Below, in pieces: positions 58,637 through 64,000 of a stretch of 64,000 nt of DNA. Both the position numbers and the translations under genes were made by a program. The notes under the pieces are model-generated. The model searched no databases, was not told the DNA's origin, and worked only from the letters and a program-made list of their open reading frames with translations. The number at the start of each line of letters is the position of its first letter. The first letter of the stretch is position 1. Source of the DNA: Streptomyces roseolus (GTDB lineage: Bacteria > Actinomycetota > Actinomycetes > Streptomycetales > Streptomycetaceae); assembly GCF_014649855.1 (NCBI RefSeq), contig NZ_BMTV01000018.1, forward strand, positions 112,129 through 176,128. The letters are read 5' to 3'.

Positions 58637-60468
58637 GGGGTCAGGTCTACCACCGCCACCCCGGGGGTCCGCCGGGCGCGGTCGGCGGCGCGCCCGCCGA
58701 CCGCGCCGGCCAGCCGGATGTGGCCGCCGGCGGCGATGGCGGCGGCGAGGTCGAGGAGGGCCGTGGTCTGACGGTCGTCGAGTCCCCGGTCGAGGTCGTC
58801 GGCGAGGAGGGTGAGGCACTGCATGGCGTCGGGGACCTCGGCGATGCGGTCCATGGCGAGGACGCCGGGGCCGGTGAGGAGGGTCAGCGCGAGGGCGAGG
58901 TAGCGGAGTTCGCCGGCCCCGAGGCGGCTGAGCGGGGTGGCGGGGCGGGCACCCCGGGCGAGGAGGGCGCGGACGGTGCCGTCGCGGAGCTCCTGCGTGC
59001 CGACGCCGGTGACGGGTCCGGCGCAGCCCGCACCGGCGACGACGGCGAGGCGCTGGTGGCGGCGCGGGCAGTCGGTGTGGGTGCGGTGCAGGACCTCGGC
59101 GAGGTTGGCGCAGTCGCGCAGCAGCCGGCCCTCGCCGGGGAGGACGGGCGCGCGCATCCTCTCCGGTTCGGGGGCGCAGGGGAAGAGGGAGCGGAGCCCG
59201 ACGACGGCCTGTTCGGCGGCGGCGAGCACCTCGCGCTGCCCCTGGGTGGCGCCGGCGACCCGCAGCGGAAGGAGGGCGGTGCCGAGGAGGTCGTCGGGGA
59301 GCGGGGCACGGGTGACGGGCGTGGCGCCGGCGGTGAGCCAGGCGGCCTGGACGGTGGCGCGGCCGGGGTCCCTGAGGGCGGTGGTGAGGAGGATGCGGCC
59401 GTGGCGGGTGAGGCGTTCGCCGACGATGCGGAGATCGGGGTGGGCCTGGACGGCGAGGTCGATCCGGACCGGGCCGACGGGGCCGTCGACGGTGCAGCCG
59501 ATGCGGAAGCCGCGGCGGCCCTGGGCGTCGGGCCGGGCGCTGTCGGGGACGAGGTCGGCGGGGCGCGGGAACACCTCGCCGAGCGGCTCCCCCGCGCCGA
59601 GCCTGGCCAGCGCCTCGTACGCGCCGAGGACGGTCGACTTGCCGCTGCCGCTCGGCCCGGCGAAGAGGGTGACGGGCGCGAGGGCGTACGCGGCGCGGCG
59701 GCGCCCCGCGAAGGCGGAGAGCCGCAGCTCGGTCACGGCGGGCCGGGTCAGGGCCGGCGGCGCGGAGTCGGGGCCGGCGCCGACGCCGCCGGCGGTGTCG
59801 GTGTCGGTGTCGGCACCGTGGCCGCCGGCGGTGTCGCCGCTGTGGCCGCCGTCGACGTCTCCCGCGCCTTCGGCGCGCGGACGGCGGCGGGACGGGGGGC
59901 GGGTGCCGGGACGGAGGTGGGAGTGAGGGCGGGGGTGGGTTCCGGATCCGGTGGCGGCGGCGGTGATGGTGCCGGGTGCCGTGCCACGGCCGGACGTTGC
60001 GCCCCTGCCCGGGGCCGTGCCGTGGCCAGGTGCCGTGCTCGTGCCGGGGGCCGTGCCCGTACCGAGCGCCGTGCCCGTACCGGGGCCAGGGGCCGTGCCC
60101 GTACCGAGCGCCGTGCCCGTACCAGGGCCAGGCGCCGTGCCCGTACCGAGCGCCGTGCCCGTACCAGGGCCAGGCGCCGTGCCCGTACCGAGCGCCGTGC
60201 CCGTACCAGGGCCAGGGGCCGTGCCCGTACCGAGCGCCGTGCCCGTACCGGGGCCAGGCGCCGTGCCCGTACCGGGCGCCGTGCGTGGGTCGGAGCCCGT
60301 GCGTGGGGCCGTGGTCGGTGCCGTGCCGCTGCCGTCGTCCCCGCCCGTTCCCCTGTCGGAGGGCGGGGTCGGGCGGGGGCCGGGGACGGTGTCCGGGCGG
60401 GGTGCTCCGGGGGCCGAGGCGAGGGGGCCGGGGGTGCGGGCGAGGGTGGGGCCGCAGGTGAGGTCCAT
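58633..60468 (-). CDS. SMC/RecF-like AAA ATPase with repetitive N-terminus
   Basis: A 611-aa protein. The conserved core (about 245-611) is an ABC/SMC-like ATPase: VTLFAGPSGSGKSTVLGAYE (Walker A), LSRLGAGELRYLALALTLL (signature-like) and GVLAMDRIAEVPDAM (Walker B region). The N-terminal ~245 residues are low-complexity Gly/Thr/Ala/Pro, with five 14-aa repeats of the GTGTALGTGTAPGP type encoded by a 42-bp minisatellite. ATG 60468 has no ribosome-binding site but TACGGT 6 nt upstream, supporting a leaderless start there. GTG 59736 would give only the core. The stop overlaps the MazG-like gene. Function unknown; a DNA-related role is suggested by fold only. Confidence 0.75.
   Translation of the reverse strand: MDLTCGPTLARTPGPLASAPGAPRPDTVPGPRPTPPSDRGTGGDDGSGTAPTTAPRTGSDPRTAPGTGTAPGPGTGTALGTGTAPGPGTGTALGTGTAPGPGTGTALGTGTAPGPGTGTALGTGTAPGPGTGTALGTGTAPGTSTAPGHGTAPGRGATSGRGTAPGTITAAATGSGTHPRPHSHLRPGTRPPSRRRPRAEGAGDVDGGHSGDTAGGHGADTDTDTAGGVGAGPDSAPPALTRPAVTELRLSAFAGRRRAAYALAPVTLFAGPSGSGKSTVLGAYEALARLGAGEPLGEVFPRPADLVPDSARPDAQGRRGFRIGCTVDGPVGPVRIDLAVQAHPDLRIVGERLTRHGRILLTTALRDPGRATVQAAWLTAGATPVTRAPLPDDLLGTALLPLRVAGATQGQREVLAAAEQAVVGLRSLFPCAPEPERMRAPVLPGEGRLLRDCANLAEVLHRTHTDCPRRHQRLAVVAGAGCAGPVTGVGTQELRDGTVRALLARGARPATPLSRLGAGELRYLALALTLLTGPGVLAMDRIAEVPDAMQCLTLLADDLDRGLDDRQTTALLDLAAAIAAGGHIRLAGAVGGRAADRARRTPGVAVVDLTP
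60050..60290. repeat. 42-bp coding minisatellite
   Basis: Five near-identical 42-bp units (each containing GAGCGCCGTGCCCGTACC) within the ATPase gene. Units differ mainly at AGGGCCAGG versus GGGGCCAGG, so copy number is probably variable. Confidence 0.9.
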
Positions 60469-60474
60469 GATCGG

Positions 60475-60480
60475 ACCGTA
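60475..60480 (-). promoter_or_regulatory. Putative -10 (TACGGT) of the ATPase gene
   Basis: On the minus strand TACGGT ends 6 nt before ATG 60468, in the 55-bp gap after sflB. Indicates a leaderless internal start within the gene series. Confidence 0.45.
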
Positions 60481-60523
60481 CGCAGGGGTCGGGCTGACGA
60501 ACCGTTACGTCGAGATGACCTTC

Positions 60524-60967
60524 CTACGATCGGGGGACTCCGGCGCGCGGCGCGCCGACGGGTTCCTCGTCCTCGTCGCCCGACGGGGCCTCGCCGGTGC
60601 TCTCGACCTCGGTCCCGGGAGGGGCGAGCAGGAAGACGTTGCGGTCGACGCGGTGCATGCCGCTGCCGAGACCGAAGACGACGCCGCTGCTGAAGTCGAG
60701 GATCCGCTTGGCGACTTCGGGGTCGGCGCCGGTGAGGTCGAGCAGGACCGGGATCTGGGCGATGAGGTACTCGGCGACCTCGCGGGCGTCGGCGAAGACC
60801 TGGACCCGCAGCACGACCATGCGGCGCTGTTCGACGGACTCGTACTGTTCGGGGATCGTGCGGTGGTCGACCCTGGACGGCCATTCGTCACGGCCGCGCA
60901 GCGGCAGGACCTGGGCCAGGCCCTCCCACTGCTCGTCGGTGACGTCGTACCTCTCGTACCTACTCAT
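60524..60967 (-). CDS. sflB: SepF-like cell-division protein SflB
   Basis: A 147-aa SepF paralogue. After a short N-terminal segment (MSRYERYDVTDEQWEGLAQV) the SepF core follows at about 40-125: MVVLRVQVFADAREVAEYLI, IPVLLDLTGADPEVAKRILD and FSSGVVFGLGSGMHRVDRNV, then FLLAPPGTEVE. SepF proteins polymerise and anchor FtsZ. Streptomyces have three; this genomic position corresponds to SCO5967 (SepF3/SflB), reported to limit ectopic FtsZ/DivIVA placement and branching. No classical N-terminal amphipathic membrane helix is obvious. Start ATG 60967 overlaps the stop of the GHMP-kinase gene (ATGA), so translation is coupled. Confidence 0.87.
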   Translation of the reverse strand: MSRYERYDVTDEQWEGLAQVLPLRGRDEWPSRVDHRTIPEQYESVEQRRMVVLRVQVFADAREVAEYLIAQIPVLLDLTGADPEVAKRILDFSSGVVFGLGSGMHRVDRNVFLLAPPGTEVESTGEAPSGDEDEEPVGAPRAGVPRS

Positions 60968-62001
60968 GGGCCCATCCTCCCGCCCCTCACCCGTTCGGCC
61001 CAACAACGACACGGATGAACGGGCGCCGGACGAGGGCCGCCGGCGGCGAAGGTGCGGGTGTACGGGATGCGGGCGGCGGCGAGGGCACGGCGGGTGGCGT
61101 CGGCGCGGGCCTCGGCGCCGGGGGCGGCCGGGTCGTGGAGGACGCCGGCGACGGAGCCGCTGTGGGAGATCTGGACGCCGACGGCGCCGGTGCGGCGGGC
61201 CAGGGCGACGAGCGCCTCGAAGTCCGGCTGTCGCAGGACGCGTTGGGCGCGGCGGGCGCTGGCGGTGGCGACCCGGCCCAGGAGTGCGGCGTCGCCGTCG
61301 GCGACGGCGCGGCGGAGCCGGTCGCGGAGGCGGTTGTAGGCGCGGAGTTCGGGGCCGGTGGCCTCCGGGGCGGGCAGGGCGAGCGTGTCGACGGGGGCGC
61401 CGCCGGCGAGGAGGCAGCCGACGACGAGGAGCGGCGGCAGCGCGGGCCCGAGGACTTCGAGGACGCGGCCCTCGCGCTGGGCGAAGAGGACGGGGCGCTC
61501 GTCGAGCATGAGGGGGTCGCTGGCGCCTTCGGCGCGGACGGCGAGGCCCGCGGTGGTGCCGGGGTCGAGGCGGAGCCCGTACGCGTCGGCGACGGCGCGC
61601 ACGGTGGCGAGGACGTCGCTGGTGGAGCTGCCCATGCCGAGCCCGAGCGGCACGGAGCCGGCGAGGCGCAGGGTGCCGCCGCGGGCGGGGCGGCCGGTGC
61701 GGGCCGCGCAGACGGCTACGGCGAGCCGTGCGGCGCGGGCGGCCTTCGTCCGCCCGGCGGGCACGACGGCGACCGCGCCCGCCGGGGCGCCGGGACTCGG
61801 CGTGAACTCCGCCCGGGTGCCTGGGCCGTCCAGCGGGAGCGTCACGAGACCGGCCCGCGGCCGCCCGGCGCCGTCGGCGAAGACCCCCTGCAGCAGCTCG
61901 CCGTGATGGGCGGCGGCGTGACCGGTGCCGGGCGTGGGGGCGGTGCCGGGGGCGGGGGTGGGTGCCGTGGCGGGCGGGGGCGCGGGGGTACTCGTGGTCA
62001 C
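60964..62001 (-). CDS. GHMP-family kinase (PduX/threonine-kinase-like)
   Basis: A 345-aa small-molecule kinase. After a Pro/Thr/Ala-rich N-terminus (about 1-30), HHGELLQGVFADG resembles the GELxQG motif of PduX-type L-threonine kinases. The ATP loop is SVPLGLGMGSSTSDVLAT (motif 2), and ISHSGSVAGVLHDP is motif 3. PduX makes threonine phosphate for cobalamin side-chain synthesis, but no cobalamin gene is near. Start GTG 62001 lacks a Shine-Dalgarno; GACACT 7 nt upstream may be a leaderless -10. Upstream in-frame sequence is only Gly/Pro-rich. The stop overlaps sflB by ATGA, an unexpected metabolic/division pairing. Confidence 0.82.
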   Translation of the reverse strand: MTTSTPAPPPATAPTPAPGTAPTPGTGHAAAHHGELLQGVFADGAGRPRAGLVTLPLDGPGTRAEFTPSPGAPAGAVAVVPAGRTKAARAARLAVAVCAARTGRPARGGTLRLAGSVPLGLGMGSSTSDVLATVRAVADAYGLRLDPGTTAGLAVRAEGASDPLMLDERPVLFAQREGRVLEVLGPALPPLLVVGCLLAGGAPVDTLALPAPEATGPELRAYNRLRDRLRRAVADGDAALLGRVATASARRAQRVLRQPDFEALVALARRTGAVGVQISHSGSVAGVLHDPAAPGAEARADATRRALAAARIPYTRTFAAGGPRPAPVHPCRCWAERVRGGRMGP

Positions 62002-62389
62002 GAGGGAGAGTGTCGCCCCCGCCCGCTCGTGCCCGTACGGGGGGGCGCTCCCTGAAGCGGCGATACGGCTCCGAGGGCCGCCGCCCGGCATGGGACGAGG
62101 CCCCCGGGCCGGGGGCGGGGGTGCCGCCTCATGGCCTCCGGCCGGATCCGGCACGGGGCCGGAAACCCCCTCTCGGCCGGGCGCGCCCTCCGGCTCCGGC
62201 CCGGGCGGGGTCAAGGGGCGCGGCGCGTGCCCTCCGGCCCCGGCCCCTGCCCCTGCCCGGCCCCGGTCCGGGTCGGGGCCGGGGCCGGGCCTGCCGCGTG
62301 CTCGTGCCGGCGCACGGAGACGCGGAGGTGGCGGCGATCATGCGGGCGGTGACCGGGAGACGACCGACAGCGGCGGCGCCGCTCTCGGA
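62002..62389. other. GC-rich spacer upstream of the GHMP kinase
   Basis: A 388-bp gap dominated by CCGG/GGCC-type low complexity. It contains a 10-bp hairpin (62,256-62,283). A plus-strand frame ending at 62,426 is open but lacks a credible start. No gene is called. Confidence 0.5.
62256..62283 (-). terminator. Hairpin downstream of the dehydrogenase gene
   Basis: 10-bp stem (CCCGGCCCCG / CGGGGCCGGG) with an 8-nt loop, 107 bp past the stop at 62,390 on the minus strand. Confidence 0.5.
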
Positions 62390-63598
62390 CTACCTGGTGC
62401 TGGAGGAGGGGGTGGCCGTCGGGTGACGGTGGTACGCCTTGTTGGCGATCCGCCAGGTGTCGTCGACGCGAACCAGCAGGAAGACGTCGGTGAAGGTGTC
62501 CGGGCCGTGGAGGAGCGTCATGGTGGCGGTCGCGACGGTGCCGTGGACGTCCGCGGTGTCGACGCGCCGGGACCGGGTCGCCTCGTCCGGTGCCGGACGG
62601 CCCCGGAACAGGGCGCAGTACTCGTCCAGCGGCCAGGAGACGAGGACGGAGTCCCGGATCCCCTCGACGCGGGCGGTGGGCAGGAACGCCTCGCGGAAGT
62701 GGCGGGGATCGCCGGTGGCGTGGCCCCGGACGTAGGCGCGGAGCGGGGCGAGGACCTCGTCCGGCACGGCGGGGGCCGTGGCGGCGAGGGCGATGTCCGC
62801 GTCGGGCTCGGCCGCGGGGGCCGTACCGCCCCGCAGCGGGTGCTGCGAGGCCTCGGCCAGGAGGGCCAGGTCCTTCGCGAGCGCGCCGATCGTGAACTCG
62901 GCCGTGGCCGGGGGCGGGCCGTCGAGGAGGTAGGGGCGCTTGCGGGAGGCGAGGCCGCCGAGCGGGCCGCGTTCGAGGACGTCGAGGGCCCGGTCGCGGG
63001 GCAGGCCGAGGGCGTCGGCCTGGTGCAGTGCGTCGCGCAGGGCGAGTACGGCGCCGGCGAGGCCGTGGTTGGCGACCAGCTTGAGCGCGGCGGCGGTGGC
63101 GGCCCCGTCCACGGGCCGTACGGTGCCCAGCGCGTCGAGCACCGGCCGCACCCGGTCGAGCGTGGCCGGCTCCCCGGCGGCGGCGAGGAGCGTCAGCGTG
63201 CCGGCGGCGACGGCCGGCACGGAGCCGAGGACGGGTGCGTGGACGTACCCGGGGCCCAGGCGCCGGGCCAGTTCCGAGGCCTCGTCGGGGGCGACCGTGG
63301 CGGTGTTGACGACGACGGCGCCCTCGCGCAGCGCGCCGTCGACGGCGTCGAGGACCGCCCGGCAGGCCGCCCCGTCGAAGAGCGCGAGGAGGACGGTGTC
63401 GGCGCCCGCCACGGCCTCCTTCGCGTCGGGGACCGTCGTGAAACCGCCCGGGACGCGGTCCTCGTGCGCCTCTCCCTCCCGCGGTCCGCCCGAGCGCGTC
63501 CAGCCCGTCACGTGCGCGCCCTGCGCGGCGAGTCGTGCGGCGATCGCGGTGCCCATCCGTCCCAGTCCGAGGACGGCGATTCTCCGTGGTGCGGTCAT
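62390..63598 (-). CDS. NAD(P)-dependent dehydrogenase fused to NTF2-like domain
   Basis: A 402-aa two-part protein. Residues about 1-280 are a 3-hydroxyisobutyrate-dehydrogenase/imine-reductase fold: AVLGLGRMGTAIAARLAAQG (dinucleotide motif), VLLALFDGAAC, the LGSVPAVAAGTLTLLAAAGE substrate loop, and LKLVANHGLAGAVLALRDAL with the catalytic Lys. Residues about 290-402 are an NTF2/SnoaL-like cone (DEYCALFRGRPA, VATATMTLLHGPDTFTDVFL, LVRVDDTWRIANKAYH), of the putative lumazine-binding type. Separate genes usually encode these; the fusion suggests a shared small-molecule substrate. Start ATG 63598. It is divergent from a LysR gene across 93 bp. Confidence 0.85.
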   Translation of the reverse strand: MTAPRRIAVLGLGRMGTAIAARLAAQGAHVTGWTRSGGPREGEAHEDRVPGGFTTVPDAKEAVAGADTVLLALFDGAACRAVLDAVDGALREGAVVVNTATVAPDEASELARRLGPGYVHAPVLGSVPAVAAGTLTLLAAAGEPATLDRVRPVLDALGTVRPVDGAATAAALKLVANHGLAGAVLALRDALHQADALGLPRDRALDVLERGPLGGLASRKRPYLLDGPPPATAEFTIGALAKDLALLAEASQHPLRGGTAPAAEPDADIALAATAPAVPDEVLAPLRAYVRGHATGDPRHFREAFLPTARVEGIRDSVLVSWPLDEYCALFRGRPAPDEATRSRRVDTADVHGTVATATMTLLHGPDTFTDVFLLVRVDDTWRIANKAYHRHPTATPSSSTR

Positions 63599-63654
63599 GG
63601 GGCCACGATCGCGCCCCCGTCGGCGCTGCGACAAGCGCAGAGCCGGCAGGTGAG

Positions 63655-63684
63655 GTATGCGTGCGGCGCATATCCGCCGCATAC
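63655..63684. promoter_or_regulatory. Palindromic LysR-type operator
   Basis: GTATGC (63,655) and GCATAC (63,679) arms with inner GCGG/CCGC pairing, centred between the divergent dehydrogenase and LysR genes and 7 bp from the LysR start. Confidence 0.5.
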
Positions 63685-63691
63685 TGCGGTC

Positions 63692-64000
63692 ATGGATCTG
63701 GCGGTGTGGCGGAGTTTCGTGACCGTGTGCCGGCTCGGTTCGCTGTCGGCGGCGGCGGTCGAGTTGCACCACACGCAGTCGGCCGTGTCCCGGCAGATCG
63801 CCGGGCTCGAACGGCAGCTCGGCGTGGAGCTGATGGAGCGCCACGCGCGCGGTGTGCGCCCGACGGCGGCCGGGGAGGTGTTCCGGCGGCACGCCCTGGC
63901 CACGCTCGACGAGGCCGACCGGGCGCTGCGCGCCGTGCGGGACGTCCGGGACGGGGCGCGGGACCGGCCGCTGGCCGTCGGGGCCACGCCCTCGCTGGCG
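63692..64000 (+). CDS. LysR-family transcriptional regulator (5' part only)
   Basis: The first 103 residues of a LysR regulator; the rest is beyond the window. The winged HTH is clear: MDLAVWRSFVTVCRLGSLSA, AAVELHHTQSAVSRQIAGLE, RQLGVELMERHARGVRPTAA, followed by the linker helix and the start of the effector domain (RPLAVGATPSLA). Start ATG 63692. It is divergent from the dehydrogenase-NTF2 gene with a palindrome in the 93-bp spacer, the usual layout for a LysR activator and its target. Confidence 0.92.
   Translation, partial: MDLAVWRSFVTVCRLGSLSAAAVELHHTQSAVSRQIAGLERQLGVELMERHARGVRPTAAGEVFRRHALATLDEADRALRAVRDVRDGARDRPLAVGATPSLA

Noticed and set aside
59976..60461. Plus-strand Cys/Pro/Tyr-rich frame through the minisatellite
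   Set aside because: A repeat read in an alternative frame. High third-position GC is produced by the repeat itself; no ribosome-binding site and no homology recognised.
62131..62426. Possible short plus-strand gene ending at 62,426
   Set aside because: The last 40 codons look plausible, but no start codon with a binding site or leaderless -10 was found, and it overlaps the dehydrogenase 3' end.

Overview
The window is chromosomal DNA from a Streptomyces species. It has very high GC, strong G/C bias at third codon positions, many GTG starts, ATGA/GTGA stop-start overlaps, and long hairpin terminators without U-tracts. The gene set is diagnostic: the sporulation regulator WhiI, a SepF-like SflB, the ROK regulator Rok7B7 between xylFGH and ngcEFG, and a MurA2 with an N-terminal helix-turn-helix next to aconitase. 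From memory, not from a search, the order follows the S. coelicolor stretch from about SCO6031 (hemE) down to SCO5967 (sepF3/sflB). No rRNA, tRNA, CRISPR array, insertion sequence, prophage or origin was seen.

Layout. 1-7,700: hemE (cut by the window edge), a DUF3000 gene, whiI with a sigma-WhiG-like promoter, ribonuclease D, and a thiolase/multifunctional beta-oxidation pair. 7,846-22,857: the most accessory-looking stretch. It holds an Asp2-like serine hydrolase, a translationally coupled minus-strand operon (1,488-aa GT2-GT2-CDP-glycerol transferase fusion, SGNH esterase, Ig-like protein, phosphodiester-glycosidase lipoprotein), an LCP ligase flanked by two paralogous PLL-like propeller proteins, and an amino-acid permease. 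Together these suggest making, trimming and attaching a phosphodiester-linked wall glycopolymer. 23,032-34,945: dxs, then the sugar block xylFGH / rok7B7 / ngcEFG, with a DasR-box-like sequence on the ngcE promoter and a secreted repeat protein. 35,018-41,598: aconitase, an unknown gene, a VOC protein and HTH-MurA2. 41,760-50,776: a drug-efflux-type MFS transporter, an aryl-CoA ligase with PaaX, a small HATPase protein, and an arginine-deiminase block (permease, ornithine carbamoyltransferase, arginine deiminase) lacking carbamate kinase. 50,876-54,912: the Pnkp/Hen1 RNA-repair operon. 54,937-64,000: homocysteine methyltransferase, an F420-type oxidoreductase, small unknown genes, a GHMP-kinase / sflB / ATPase / MazG-like minus-strand series, and a dehydrogenase-NTF2 fusion divergent from a LysR regulator.

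Most interesting signals. (1) Two copies of an ATCTC-N6-GAGATAAC operator, one in the acnA upstream region and one over the predicted -10 of the HTH-MurA2 gene; this suggests a self-regulating cell-wall enzyme that may also touch aconitase. (2) The wall-polymer cassette and its giant fusion, whose second GT2 domain lacks DxD. (3) A degenerate PIG-L-like domain fused to a PLL propeller, with a PLL paralogue on the other side of the LCP gene. (4) Paired GTCTATAC boxes in front of an incomplete arginine-deiminase operon. (5) A coupled GHMP kinase/SepF pair followed by an ATPase carrying a 42-bp coding minisatellite. Several genes (DUF3000, rnd, the 38,248 gene, murA2, paaX, the ATPase) have a TAnnnT hexamer 6-7 nt before the start codon and no ribosome-binding site, as expected for leaderless transcripts.
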